Source: Dyadobacter flavalbus
GTDB taxonomy: Bacteria > Bacteroidota > Bacteroidia > Cytophagales > Spirosomataceae
Assembly (NCBI RefSeq): GCF_006149045.1
Contig: NZ_VBSN01000038.1
Location: forward strand, 186,001-250,000
Direction of reading: 5' to 3'
Length of the DNA stretch: 64,000 nucleotides
The notes below the pieces were generated by a model. It was not told where the DNA came from. It worked only from the letters and a program-made list of their open reading frames with translations, and did no database searches. Position 1 is the first letter of the stretch; each line of letters opens with the position of its first letter. The position numbers and the translations under genes were made by a program. Shown one piece after another: positions 47,001 to 55,113 of the stretch.

Positions 47001-47288
47001 ATCTGGAACAGTGATGCTGTATGCACCGTCTGCATCCGAAACGGTTCCGGTTGTAGATCCTTTCAGGACAATGCTGACTCCCGGTATTTTCTCGCCGGTT
47101 TCGTCTGTGACTTTTCCTGTGATCGTCCGGTCAATGGTGATGTTGCTTTTTACAGCGTGGCCTGGAAACGGATGATGATCTGCCATTGCATTTACGCCGC
47201 AGGCAACACCAATAAGCACCTGGCTCAATGATATTTTCAGTATGGAATTAAGCCGGGTACAATGTAATGATTGTCGAAATTGATTCAT
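44097..47288 (-). CDS. SusC/RagA-family TonB-linked outer-membrane transporter
   Basis: A 1063-residue TonB-dependent porin that imports the SusD-bound ligand. Order: signal region (residues about 12-37), a carboxypeptidase-regulatory-like domain (TITGKVTDETGEKIPGVSIV, residues about 55-130), the TonB-box-type LSEVVVVGYG, the plug domain with GRLAGVQINQTTGKPGQGMS, VRIRGQVSVSAGSDPLYVID and the SusC-specific DGFPI and DPLYVIDG strings, then a 22-strand barrel ending in PRTWTLGVNLNF. Direct GGGTTA repeats lie about 100 bases upstream (47388-47446). It pairs with susD 37 bases downstream. Confidence 0.97.
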   Translation of the reverse strand: MNQFRQSLHCTRLNSILKISLSQVLIGVACGVNAMADHHPFPGHAVKSNITIDRTITGKVTDETGEKIPGVSIVLKGSTTGTVSDADGAYSITVPDQGGTLIFSSVGFLSQEVPLGSGSTIDIKMATDSKALSEVVVVGYGSQLKKEITGSVQTVKSEELKDIPVSQVTQKLQGRLAGVQINQTTGKPGQGMSVRIRGQVSVSAGSDPLYVIDGFPITGNIGTINPDEIEDISILKDAASTSLYGSRAANGVVLITTKKGKPGETSVSLNSFYGFQKVAEKGRVKMLNAEEFAQFKKEYYEDQNQPVPKEFENPSSFRGKNNDWYDALLRTAPIQSYNLTVTSNKENLKTSLVAGIFNQQGVVLNNDYKRYSLRMNSEYDITSKVKIGFNIAPQYVYDNTPRTDGDRGTGILFNALHTWPVMPIYDANGQLTKYNNFPGSTGNIFDYPNWVRAAEELVNETKTTKLLGNTYLVLNPVKGLTLRTTLNVEYENNKFFFFNPSTATSNINVPVPTTAVTTRQSLENISWLNENTAVYNTSFGNHNFELLAGFTQQRYTQDFARIQADTYADDRLPTIQGALNINRGGTFSGFNEWSLTSYLSRLSYNYKGKYLFTAAVRADGSSRFGSDNRWGTFPSVSAGWVISDEEFFKNIAKVSFAKIRGSYGVIGNNNIGNYTQYALVNNTTNAVFGNNVATGAVVTSLANNNLGWETTKQMDLGLDLGLFNDRIQFIYDFYTKRTTNLLYAVQIPQEAGFTNFNDNIGEIKFWGHEFSLTTRNLEGRLKWTTNANISFNRNKVLELAPGIDRVYGSFHITQVGKPFGQFYGLVKEGFYMNAEDLASSPIIPGRSAIGTIKMKDVNGDGVITYGGDADDRTIIGNPFPKFTYGITNNLSYKNWDLSITGSGSQGNQLWVRHLYSTANLDGVFNMVAGVKDRFRVKNDANGVATQVISTGNGMFGATNNGGNYTGIERDWNSSHFVADASYFTIKNITLGYNIGKVNKVFKSARLYASIQQVYVFTKYKGGPNPETSAQGDGNGDGGNLSQGVDFSNYPVPRTWTLGVNLNF

Positions 47289-48019
47289 ACGATTAAATTT
47301 AAGAATTGGAAATAGGCTTGGATTTAAGGACTGCTATGTAAGCCGATCTGGCTTCATTACGTATCGTTCTGTTACATCATGTGTTTTGGGTTAGGGTTAA
47401 AAAATCTTTCAAGGGTTAGGAACAGGCAGTTCAGCATGGTTAAGGGTAATAAAAGTTTAATTTTTTACTGTTTTAATCTTATTTATACCTTAATGTTCTT
47501 CTTCTTTGATGCCTGTAAAAGCATCAAAGGGTGCAATGGACTTAAACCAGATGGGATTACTTTAAGAAAAAACTATGCTTTTGTATGTAAAAGCACAAAT
47601 TATAATATATATAATAATATTAATGCAATAGTAAAATGAATGGAAGAACTGACTGTCCTGCTCTGTCTGGTTTTAATTAATATTTAATAAGTATGACTTT
47701 ATTGGACATATCCTGTAAAAAAGCATATGACAAACAACAAAACTGGATGTAAACAGGACGGTCTTGGATAATTGAAAGTGCAGAATATACCCGGCATGGA
47801 TTTCCTTCATGGACAAAGCAAATCCGCATCGTCCATGACCGCACATGCATGTAAAACCACCGCTGGTGCTTTCATAAATGAAACAAAACGGAAAGGAAAT
47901 GGATAAATGCCGTTATTTCTATAAATTTACGGTAACAGTGGTCTTTTAACTGTTTCATCAACGTCTTCCGATGCCATACTGAATTTGTACAGATTCGATA
48001 ATGAAATGCTTTCAGGCAA
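47289..48019. other. Intergenic region upstream of susC and of the CHU_C protein gene
   Basis: About 730 AT-rich bases between divergent genes, expected to hold both promoters. A cluster of GGGTTA repeats (47388-47446) lies on the susC side. A perfect hairpin CTTTGATGC/GCATCAAAG (47504-47512 and 47521-47529, loop 8) lies in the middle. The small frame at 47379-47639 has no support. No gene was found. Confidence 0.5.
47388..47446. repeat. Direct GGGTTA repeats upstream of susC
   Basis: Three exact GGGTTA copies (47388-47393, 47394-47399, 47413-47418) and a related GGTTAAGGG (47439-47446), i.e. TAACCC read toward susC. They start 100 bases before the susC ATG. Direct hexamer repeats here could bind a regulator. 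Confidence 0.4.
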
Positions 48020-49930
48020 ATGATTAGAAACTTATACTGCTTTTTGCTCCTGCTTCTGCTGACCTGGTTTGCCGGTACAAACGCCATGGCAAACCATATT
48101 GTGGGCGGAGAGTTACAGATGAAACCGTCCGGAGCAGCCGGCAACTTCGAGGTTACCCTGATCCAGATATGGGATCAGAACAATCTGGTGGTTTCCACAC
48201 CCAATGTCACCGGAAACCGCGATCCGGAAGCCACGCTCTATATATACAGAAAAAAGGACGACCGCATGATGGGTGAAATACAGGCTGCCTATGTTTCCGT
48301 CAAAACCATTCCATATCAGAATAAAGCATGTGCAAGCATTCGTTCGTTGAATACCTCCATGGGTACATACCGGGGGAATATTTTTCTGGATCCCGGCAAA
48401 TACAATGATCCGGAAGGCTACTATATTATATGGGAACGCTGCTGCCGCAACGACGATATCAATAACATTGTTTCCCCCGGCGATAACGGAATGGTCTTTT
48501 ATCTGGAATTTCCGCCGGTTACAGTAAGCAATTCTTCGCCTGAGTTTCTTCCGCCCAACGGACAGTACATTTGCAGCAAACGGCCTTTTTCCATGAATAT
48601 GTCAGCGACGGACAAGGACGGAGATGAACTCCGGTATTCGCTCGTGACGCCTTATCGCGGAAATACAACGCCCGACGATCCGTATGGCGCGGCCAATGTC
48701 AGCAATGGTTATCCGCTGGTTACCTGGTCACGGGGTATTTCACTTTCCAATATTATCCCGGGTTCAAGCCCGCTCAGCGTTAGCAATTCGGGTATGTTAA
48801 CCGTAAATGCTAATAAACTTGGTCTGTATGTATTCACCATTCAGTGTGAAGAATACAGGAATGGCAGAAAAATTGGTGTAGTCAGAAGAGATTTTCAGCT
48901 GCTTGTTATAGACTGCAATGATGAAACACCGGAAAAACCGGTTATTCTTTATGACTCCAAGCCGGTAACGGAAGTGGAATTCTGCCCGGACAGATCCATA
49001 GAACTCAGTACAGCAAGTTCACAGGGCTGGGCTTATCAGTGGCAGCAGAACGGATTGAATATTCCGGGCGCAGTGGACGCGAGCATTGTAGTAAAAGACA
49101 GCGGATCCTATTCGGTCATCAAAAGCTTTGTTGGAAAATGTTCAAGGGATACCGCATCGGAAACAGTCCATGCCCGATTTACGGAACCTATATTGGCAGT
49201 TATTACCTCTGATAACCCTGTATTGTGTCCCGGCGGAGTCGTTAATCTGACTGCGAATGGCGGCAATGTTGCCAATGATCTTGAAATTGAGTGGAAAAAG
49301 GATAATGCCATTCTGGCACATTCCGGTCCGGTATTGAGCATCCGTGATGCCGGTACTTATCTGTTGAAGATCACAAATACTGCGGATGGCTGTACCGGAA
49401 CAGACACAACCAATATTTCAAAAGACGACATTAATGTAGTGCTTCCGGAAAAGACCGGCGTTATAACCGGGGCCAGTGTAAAGCTGGTTCCGGCCATCTC
49501 ACCGCCGAATGCCAATTTTGTGTATAGCTGGTCGCCGCCGGAAGGATTGGTTTCAGATAGCAAGGTGAAAGATGCCGTGATAGCTCCGCAGTCCGACACG
49601 CAGTATATCCTTTCGGTAACATCGGAAAACGGATGTGTTGCTGAGGACAGTACTTTGGTTTTTGTCATAGAAAAAATACACATACCAACGACTTTCAGCC
49701 CGAACAACGACGGCCATAATGATACTTTCAAAATAATAGATACCAAAAACCGGATTGAAGAAGTAAGCATCTTTAATCGCTGGGGCGAAGTAATTTTCCA
49801 TTCAAAAGGATATGCTGAACCCTGGAACGGAACATTTCAAAACAAGCCTTTGCCTGCGGGCAGTTACCCGTATATTATCAAGGCCCAACTTCAGCAACCC
49901 GTCGAAGGCTCCATTTTATTATTAAAGTAA
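48020..49930 (+). CDS. Surface protein with gliding-motility-associated (CHU_C) C-terminal domain
   Basis: A 636-residue secreted protein: signal peptide (LYCFLLLLLLTWFAGTNAMA), an N-terminal region with NHIVGGELQMKPSGAAGNFE typical of Cytophagales cell-surface proteins, and several Ig-like or PKD-like modules (VTVSNSSPEFLPPNGQYICS, GWAYQWQQNGLNIPGAVDAS, SVTSENGCVAEDSTLVFV). The C terminus is the type B type IX secretion sorting domain: PTTFSPNNDGHNDTFKI, VSIFNRWGEVIFHSKG, WNGTFQNKPLPAGSYPYI. Cargo is sent through the outer membrane by the T9SS and attached or released at the surface. No partner genes adjoin it. Confidence 0.93.
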   Translation: MIRNLYCFLLLLLLTWFAGTNAMANHIVGGELQMKPSGAAGNFEVTLIQIWDQNNLVVSTPNVTGNRDPEATLYIYRKKDDRMMGEIQAAYVSVKTIPYQNKACASIRSLNTSMGTYRGNIFLDPGKYNDPEGYYIIWERCCRNDDINNIVSPGDNGMVFYLEFPPVTVSNSSPEFLPPNGQYICSKRPFSMNMSATDKDGDELRYSLVTPYRGNTTPDDPYGAANVSNGYPLVTWSRGISLSNIIPGSSPLSVSNSGMLTVNANKLGLYVFTIQCEEYRNGRKIGVVRRDFQLLVIDCNDETPEKPVILYDSKPVTEVEFCPDRSIELSTASSQGWAYQWQQNGLNIPGAVDASIVVKDSGSYSVIKSFVGKCSRDTASETVHARFTEPILAVITSDNPVLCPGGVVNLTANGGNVANDLEIEWKKDNAILAHSGPVLSIRDAGTYLLKITNTADGCTGTDTTNISKDDINVVLPEKTGVITGASVKLVPAISPPNANFVYSWSPPEGLVSDSKVKDAVIAPQSDTQYILSVTSENGCVAEDSTLVFVIEKIHIPTTFSPNNDGHNDTFKIIDTKNRIEEVSIFNRWGEVIFHSKGYAEPWNGTFQNKPLPAGSYPYIIKAQLQQPVEGSILLLK

Positions 49931-49951
49931 AAAGCAGTTCTGCCGGTAAAC

Positions 49952-49971
49952 GGGCATGCTGTCACATGCCC
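49952..49971. terminator. Small hairpin between convergent CHU_C and XRE genes
   Basis: GGGCATG (49952-49958) pairs with CATGCCC (49965-49971), loop six bases, overlapping the last codons of the XRE gene. There is no T run, so termination is uncertain. Confidence 0.35.
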
Positions 49972-50396
49972 TGCCTGAACTCCTGGAACGTGCCGTCGTT
50001 ATAAAAGATCAGGATTCTTTCTACGGTTTTATCCTGTCTGGACGGGGCTTCACTGACAGCCACATTCTCGCGTGTCCGGGCAGTAGTAGGATTATATTTT
50101 CGATGCGATTCTGACGCGGTCGGGTATGGCGTTTTTCTTTCATTTGCCGGGGTGTAAGAATGCCTTTCCTGAAAGTCGTTCTGTTCCGACGGTAGACTTT
50201 CATCATCCATAATCCAGTTCAGGCCGATTTCCGGAAACCGGCGAATGATCTTCTGCACAATGTCCAGGCTAGGCTTGTTTCTTCCAGCAAGAATGTGGGA
50301 AATACTTGAACGCTGTATACCAATCTCATCCGCAAACAAAGAGGGTGAAATGTTTTTCTCGATCAGTATCTGTTTAATCTTTTCATTCAGATCCAT
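49962..50396 (-). CDS. XRE-family HTH transcriptional regulator
   Basis: The ATG at 50396 gives 144 residues; an upstream in-frame start at 50441 would lie over the promoter. The first 55 residues are a Cro/CI-type helix-turn-helix: LIEKNISPSLFADEIGIQRS, then SISHILAGRNKPSLDIVQKI. The rest is a low-complexity, basic and proline/serine-rich tail (SYTPANERKTPYPTASESH) ending ILIFYNDGTFQEFRQGM. This pattern (HTH plus DGTF-containing end) recurs in Cytophagales. It may regulate itself. A very good promoter precedes it (50429-50459). dapD is transcribed toward it but a terminator separates them. Confidence 0.88.
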   Translation of the reverse strand: MDLNEKIKQILIEKNISPSLFADEIGIQRSSISHILAGRNKPSLDIVQKIIRRFPEIGLNWIMDDESLPSEQNDFQERHSYTPANERKTPYPTASESHRKYNPTTARTRENVAVSEAPSRQDKTVERILIFYNDGTFQEFRQGM

Positions 50397-50428
50397 AATT
50401 GCATGATGTAATTTAATGTAACAATGCT

Positions 50429-50459
50429 CAAACTTAATCAATTTACATTATTAAACAAA
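50429..50459 (-). promoter_or_regulatory. Bacteroidota sigma-70 promoter of the XRE gene
   Basis: On the minus strand TTTG (complement of 50456-50459) and TAAGTTTG (complement of 50429-50436) are separated by 19 bases, matching the Bacteroidota TTTG-N19-TAnnTTTG consensus exactly. The predicted transcription start is about 25 bases before the ATG at 50396, which supports that start codon. Confidence 0.6.
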
Positions 50460-50580
50460 CAATAATTCACTTAATTAAATTTAATGAATTAAATAGTTAA
50501 CAAAATTAAACTATTGAAATTTATATATGTAAATTTAACATTCTGCATTGCCTTCCACTTAACAGGCAGTTTACATCATT

Positions 50581-50621
50581 AAAAAACAAAAAAGGCTGCC
50601 TATGCAAGTTATAAGCAGCCT
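50581..50621 (-). terminator. Rho-independent terminator of dapD
   Basis: AGGCTGC (50593-50599) pairs with GCAGCCT (50615-50621); on the minus strand the stem is followed by a U-rich stretch (the A run 50581-50593). It begins about 20 bases after the dapD stop and ends upstream of the XRE promoter. Confidence 0.85.
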
Positions 50622-50642
50622 GAATAAATTGGATATATTTTT

Positions 50643-51458
50643 CTAAACCGCTACCTGATTCTCACGCAATGCATCATTGAGAGAAGTCTTCAGATCGGTG
50701 CTTGGTTTTCTTTTTCCAATGATCAAAGCACAGGGAACATGAAAAGTTCCGGCGGCAAATTCTTTTGGTAAAGTACCGGGAATCACAACACAATCTTCCG
50801 GAACATAACCTTTATATTCGACGGGTGTATTCCCCGTAACATCGATGATTTTGGAGCTTCCGGTAATGGTTACGCCAGCGCCGAGAACCGCTCTCTTGCC
50901 TATATGTGCGCCCTCGACAACAATGCATCTGGATCCGATAAAAGCACCGTCTTCAATAATAACAGGAGAAGCCTGCACCGGTTCCAGAACACCGCCCACT
51001 CCTACTCCTCCGCTCAGGTGAACGTTCTTTCCGATCTGCGCACAGCTGCCTACCGTGGCCCACGTATCGACCATTGTACCTTCATCTATGTAAGCGCCGA
51101 TGTTTACATAAGAAGGCATCAGCACAACACCTTTGGAAATGTATGCGCCGTATCTCGCGACTGCTGGCGGAACAACCCTGATACCAAGTTTATCATAACC
51201 TGTTTTCAGTTTCATTTTATCATGATACTGAAAAATGCCGACTTCACTGACTTCCATTTGTTGGATCGGAAAGTACAGAATGATTGCTTTTTTCAAAGCC
51301 TGGTTAACCTTCCATTCTCCGTTTTCCAGAGGTTCCGCTACTCTTATCTTTCCTTTATCTACTTCCTCAATAATATCTTTTATAAATCTGATTGCTTCCG
51401 GATCTTTAAGAAGCTCTCTATTCTCCCAATAAGACTCAATTTGATGCTCGTAACTCAT
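50643..51458 (-). CDS. dapD: 2,3,4,5-tetrahydropyridine-2,6-dicarboxylate N-succinyltransferase
   Basis: A 271-residue cytosolic enzyme of lysine/diaminopimelate biosynthesis, succinylating tetrahydrodipicolinate. It has the N-terminal helical domain and a left-handed beta-helix of hexapeptide repeats (VVLMPSYVNIGAYIDEGTMV, GKNVHLSGGVGVGGVLEPVQ, GAFIGSRCIVVEGAHIGKRA, VLGAGVTITGSSKIIDVTG), as in DapD. GRPPxV-type sequence of the family appears here as RVVPPAVAR. The product feeds peptidoglycan cross-links. It has its own terminator. Upstream, on the promoter side, the DNA is AT-rich with repeated TTGTA and a palindrome ATTGTAT-A-ATACAAT (51517-51531). Confidence 0.96.
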   Translation of the reverse strand: MSYEHQIESYWENRELLKDPEAIRFIKDIIEEVDKGKIRVAEPLENGEWKVNQALKKAIILYFPIQQMEVSEVGIFQYHDKMKLKTGYDKLGIRVVPPAVARYGAYISKGVVLMPSYVNIGAYIDEGTMVDTWATVGSCAQIGKNVHLSGGVGVGGVLEPVQASPVIIEDGAFIGSRCIVVEGAHIGKRAVLGAGVTITGSSKIIDVTGNTPVEYKGYVPEDCVVIPGTLPKEFAAGTFHVPCALIIGKRKPSTDLKTSLNDALRENQVAV

Positions 51459-52047
51459 GTTAAAGTAATTAATTAATAAACTATATTTAATGCATTGAAA
51501 TACAATAAATTACAACATTGTATAATACAATATTTTACAAATAAGGAAATCTTAAATAGAATCTATGGCCTTTCCTCCTACCCTAAATTTAGCTTAATAA
51601 ACGCATGTTATCAAATACTGAACGTAATTATTGTTGTTTGTAAGTAAACAGCGGCAAACCGCAATTGACATACGGAAATCATAATGTTTATAATGGAGCT
51701 GTTCCCGTATTTATAGTGAAGACTCGTCTTATTTCATCACGGAGGCACTTGGATGAAATTCAGTTTATTTAAATGATTATCCCTCCTGTTCAATTTTAAG
51801 AGCATATTGATTTAAAGATGGGTTGTACTGTTATAAACAATACTTAAATTAACGCATTTATTTTAACTACAATATTTAGTATTTAGCAAAATATCCCTAT
51901 TGCTAACATAGTTAGTTTATCCAATTATTACTAATATGAGTGGTATTAGCTCGCGCGATTTACTAGCGATGAATTTTGAGATATTCCTTTAAAACCGAAT
52001 ACATTTTTATTAATATTGCCCTTTAAATAAATCAAATTAAGAAAGAC
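51459..52047. other. AT-rich divergent regulatory region between dapD and gapA
   Basis: About 590 bases without a gene. Elements seen: ATTGTAT-A-ATACAAT (51517-51531) near dapD; TGTTT-N6-AAACA (51635-51650) next to a GCGG-CAAA-CCGC hairpin (51651-51662); CTAAC-ATA-GTTAG (51903-51915); and a gapA promoter candidate (51976-52007). The length and number of palindromes suggest regulated promoters for both genes. Confidence 0.55.
51976..52007 (+). promoter_or_regulatory. Candidate promoter of gapA
   Basis: TTG (51976-51978, within TTTTG) is followed after 21 bases by TACATTTT (52000-52007), matching TAnnTTTG at 7 of 8 positions. The distance to the ATG at 52048 is 40 bases. Spacing and position fit a Bacteroidota promoter. 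Confidence 0.4.
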
Positions 52048-53064
52048 ATGTCTAACGTAAAAGTTGCAATTAATGGATTTGGTCGTATCGGCCGTCTGGT
52101 TTATCGTCAGATTTATAATATGGAAGGCATTGATATTGTTGCCATCAATGATCTGACCAGCCCAAAAGTATTAGCACACTTACTTAAATACGATACAGCA
52201 CACGGCCGCTTTGATGCGGAAGTTAAAACAACCGATAATTCTATTGTTGTAAACGGTGAAAATATCGTGATCTATGCACAGCGTGATCCTGCACAGATTC
52301 CCTGGGGATCTCATGATGTAGACGTTGTTCTGGAATGTACCGGATTTTTTACCAGCCAGGAATCAGCAAGTGCACACATCAAGGCTGGCGCTAAGAAAGT
52401 AGTTATTTCTGCACCGGCAACAGGCGATCTGAAAACAATCGTTTATAATGTTAACCATGACATTCTGGACGGATCTGAAACCATCATCAGCGGTGCATCT
52501 TGTACAACCAACTGCCTTGCACCAATGGCGCAGGTTCTGGAAGAGAAATTCGGTATTGTAAATGGCCTGATGACAACCATTCATGCCTATACAAATGACC
52601 AGAATACACAAGACGCACCTCACGCAAAAGGAGATTTGAGACGCGCAAGAGCTGCTGCCCAGAACATCGTTCCAAACAGCACAGGTGCTGCAAAAGCAAT
52701 CGGTCTTGTTTTGCCGGCTTTGAAAGGCAAGCTCGACGGATCGGCTCAGCGGGTTCCAACCCTGACCGGTTCTTTGACGGAACTTACGGTAATTCTTGGC
52801 AAAGAAACTTCTGTTGAGGAAATTAATGCGGCCATGAAAGAAGCGGCTAACGAAAGCTACGGTTATACCGAAGATGAAATCGTAAGCAGCGACATCATAG
52901 GCATCAGCTACGGCTCTCTGTTTGACGCCACGCAAACAAGAGTTCAGAAAGTTGGTGATACACAAATTGTAAGAACAGTAAGCTGGTACGACAATGAAAT
53001 GTCTTACGTTTCTCAGCTGGTAAGAACTGTTTATTACTTCGCAGGATTGATCGGAAATAAATAA
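52048..53064 (+). CDS. gapA: Glyceraldehyde-3-phosphate dehydrogenase, NAD-type (GapA)
   Basis: A 338-residue glycolytic enzyme converting glyceraldehyde-3-phosphate to 1,3-bisphosphoglycerate. The Rossmann motif is [11 protein letters not shown] (residues 8-18); Asp35 in [10 protein letters not shown] indicates NAD+ rather than NADP+ preference. The catalytic Cys152 is in [12 protein letters not shown] and the partner His179 in [10 protein letters not shown]. The C-terminal [16 protein letters not shown] is conserved. The homotetramer is cytosolic. It sits behind a long AT-rich regulatory region and before a strong terminator, so it is transcribed alone. Codon use seems optimised relative to neighbours (judged by eye), as expected for an abundant protein. 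Confidence 0.97.
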   Translation: MSNVKVAINGFGRIGRLVYRQIYNMEGIDIVAINDLTSPKVLAHLLKYDTAHGRFDAEVKTTDNSIVVNGENIVIYAQRDPAQIPWGSHDVDVVLECTGFFTSQESASAHIKAGAKKVVISAPATGDLKTIVYNVNHDILDGSETIISGASCTTNCLAPMAQVLEEKFGIVNGLMTTIHAYTNDQNTQDAPHAKGDLRRARAAAQNIVPNSTGAAKAIGLVLPALKGKLDGSAQRVPTLTGSLTELTVILGKETSVEEINAAMKEAANESYGYTEDEIVSSDIIGISYGSLFDATQTRVQKVGDTQIVRTVSWYDNEMSYVSQLVRTVYYFAGLIGNK

Positions 53065-53082
53065 GCTCCGTTTATAACCAAT

Positions 53083-53121
53083 AAAAATGCCGTTTCAGCA
53101 ATAGTGGAAACGGCATTTTTT
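53083..53121. terminator. Bidirectional terminator between gapA and trmB
   Basis: AAAAATGCCGTTTC (53083-53096) pairs with GAAACGGCATTTTT (53107-53120), loop 10 bases, with a T run on the plus strand and an A run that gives U on the minus strand. It ends gapA and the trmB-folC transcript. Confidence 0.93.
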
Positions 53122-53132
53122 ATGTCCAATGC

Positions 53133-53792
53133 TTATAAAACAACAGCATTAATGTATTTTATAGTATAACCTTTGGCTGTAAATATCCGTTCGTAATGGG
53201 TCGTTACGCCGTAATGGTCATCCAGCAGATGCGAATTGTAAAGATCGGAAGTATGTTCGATGATTTTGTACATGCCCGACTTTTCAATCGTTTCCAGGGT
53301 ATAATCATATAAAAACGTGCTGTCCGTTTTCAGACAAAACTTTCCGTCTGGTTTCAGGAAAGCTGCATAATCGTTCAGATACCTTAAGTTTGTGAGCCGC
53401 TTGGCTTCATCGCGTGCTCTTACCTGCGGATCGGGATGGATAAGCCAGATTTCACTTACTTCATTCCGGTCAAAAAACTCATGTGCATACTGAATACCAG
53501 CCCGCAGAAAAGCGACGTTTGAAAGGTTTTTTTCGGATGCAAGCTGGCTCCCTCTTGCAATCCGGTCACCTTTCAGATCCATTCCTATATAGTTTTTTTC
53601 GGGAAAACGGGCGCTTAAACCAACGGTGTACTCTCCTTTTCCGCAAGCCAGTTCCAGCACAACCGGATTCTCGTTTTTAAAATAAACCTCGTTCCATTTA
53701 CCTTTTATCTGTGTATACAAAGGTTTTCCCGCTTCAATCACATTGTGTGCTTCAGCACTGAAGCGGTAATGGTCTAACTTTCTTCTGCTCAT
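53133..53792 (-). CDS. trmB: tRNA (guanine-N7-)-methyltransferase TrmB
   Basis: A 219-residue SAM-dependent enzyme that methylates G46 of tRNA. The SAM-binding stretch is VLELACGKGEYTVGLSARFP (ExGxGxG-like), followed by NYIGMDLKGDRIARGSQLA. The usual FPDPWxK motif is present in the variant form LIHPDPQVRARDEAKRLTN. The end EHTSDLYNSHLLDD resembles the family's substrate-binding T-x-Y/F region. It follows folC by 14 bases in the same transcript. Length and motif order match TrmB. Confidence 0.95.
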   Translation of the reverse strand: MSRRKLDHYRFSAEAHNVIEAGKPLYTQIKGKWNEVYFKNENPVVLELACGKGEYTVGLSARFPEKNYIGMDLKGDRIARGSQLASEKNLSNVAFLRAGIQYAHEFFDRNEVSEIWLIHPDPQVRARDEAKRLTNLRYLNDYAAFLKPDGKFCLKTDSTFLYDYTLETIEKSGMYKIIEHTSDLYNSHLLDDHYGVTTHYERIFTAKGYTIKYINAVVL

Positions 53793-53806
53793 TAAATGTA
53801 TTCAAT

Positions 53807-55108
53807 TTATAACTGTTCGAGGTCAGCTACGACAAATGTACTTCCGCCAACATAAATGGTATCATCCGGATGCGACTCCCGGACGGCTTCTTTCAGGGCT
53901 TCGTTGACATTCGGATAAACATTTCCCTGCAAGCCATACTGCAATGCCATACGCTGAAGATCTTCTGCCTTTAATGCACGCATATTGGAAGGCTGACAAA
54001 AATAAAATTTTCCGTCTGAAGGAAACAATTGAAGCATGCTGGTGATGTCTTTGTCACCAACAAAACCGATGACAAACCGTGGCTGGCCGCTTGAAATACT
54101 TGCAAACTGCTGCATGGTTTCTGACAAACCGGCGGGATTGTGCGCAGTATCGCAATAGACGGAAGGATTATCCTGAAGTTTCTGCCAGCGGCCTTTTAAT
54201 CCCGTCAGTTCAACCACGGAATCCAAAGCTGATGTTACGTCATGGTCCTGTATTTTCCAGCCTTTCGATTTTAAGATCCGGACTGCCGTCAGAACGCCGC
54301 CGAGGTTTTTAACTTGGTAATTGCCCGTAAGATCAAGCTGGAGGTTGGAGTAAAGAACGTCCATGGTAGATTTTTCACAAACCCTGACATTCATCTTGCC
54401 ATTCAGGAAACCTGTCTTTCTGATGTCGTACAACTGTGAACCGTAATAAAGCGGTGCATTAAGATCCGCAGCAGTCTGCATGAAAACCGTGCTGATTTCT
54501 TCATTCTGATATTCACTGATGACGATGGGGACACCGGGTTTGATGATACCGGCTTTTTCAACAGCGATCTTTCCAAGCGTGTCACCTAGAAACTGCGTAT
54601 GATCCAGACTGATGTTAGTAATCAAAGACAATTCCGGCTGAATAATATTGGTCGAATCCAGTCTGCCGCCCATTCCTACCTCAATAACGGCTACATCCAC
54701 TTTTTCGTAACTGAAATAGGCAAATGCCATAAAAACAGCTACTTCAAAGAAGGAAGGACTTAATCTATCGATGTTAGATTTTTGATCATCTATAAATTGG
54801 GCTATAAAACCGGCGTCTGCATACACCCCGTTGACACGTATCCTTTCCCGGAAATCCTTCAGGTGCGGAGAAGTATACAGTCCGACTTTGTATCCGGCTT
54901 TCTGGAGAACGGCAGCAATCATATGCGAAGTACTGCCTTTTCCGTTGGTTCCGCCGATATGGATGGTCGGATAATTGTTTTGCGGGTTTCCGGCCAGCTT
55001 GCAAAGCTCCGTAGTAGTATGAAGGCCCGGTTTGAAAGCCCGGGCTCCGATATTGTGAAAAACCGGCAATTTGCTGTACAGGTAATCTAATGTTTCCTGA
55101 TAATCCAT
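53807..55108 (-). CDS. folC: Bifunctional folylpolyglutamate synthase/dihydrofolate synthase
   Basis: A 433-residue Mur-ligase-family enzyme that adds glutamate to dihydropteroate and to reduced folates. The ATP loop is IHIGGTNGKGSTSHMIAAVL; the omega loop is YTSPHLKDFRERIRVNG; and IEVGMGGRLDSTN and ISLDHTQFLGDTLG are typical of FolC. The C-terminal domain contains RFVIGFVGDKDITSM. It follows the TonB-like gene by five bases and precedes trmB by 14, forming an operon of an envelope gene with two housekeeping genes. Confidence 0.96.
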   Translation of the reverse strand: MDYQETLDYLYSKLPVFHNIGARAFKPGLHTTTELCKLAGNPQNNYPTIHIGGTNGKGSTSHMIAAVLQKAGYKVGLYTSPHLKDFRERIRVNGVYADAGFIAQFIDDQKSNIDRLSPSFFEVAVFMAFAYFSYEKVDVAVIEVGMGGRLDSTNIIQPELSLITNISLDHTQFLGDTLGKIAVEKAGIIKPGVPIVISEYQNEEISTVFMQTAADLNAPLYYGSQLYDIRKTGFLNGKMNVRVCEKSTMDVLYSNLQLDLTGNYQVKNLGGVLTAVRILKSKGWKIQDHDVTSALDSVVELTGLKGRWQKLQDNPSVYCDTAHNPAGLSETMQQFASISSGQPRFVIGFVGDKDITSMLQLFPSDGKFYFCQPSNMRALKAEDLQRMALQYGLQGNVYPNVNEALKEAVRESHPDDTIYVGGSTFVVADLEQL

Positions 55109-55113
55109 TCTGC

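Noticed and set aside
47388..47446. Telomere-like GGGTTA repeats suggesting a linear end or eukaryotic contamination
   Set aside because: Only three dispersed copies inside a normal bacterial regulatory region.
47379..47639. 86-codon plus-strand frame upstream of the CHU_C gene
   Set aside because: Codon pattern and AT content are those of intergenic DNA; it covers the repeats and a hairpin.
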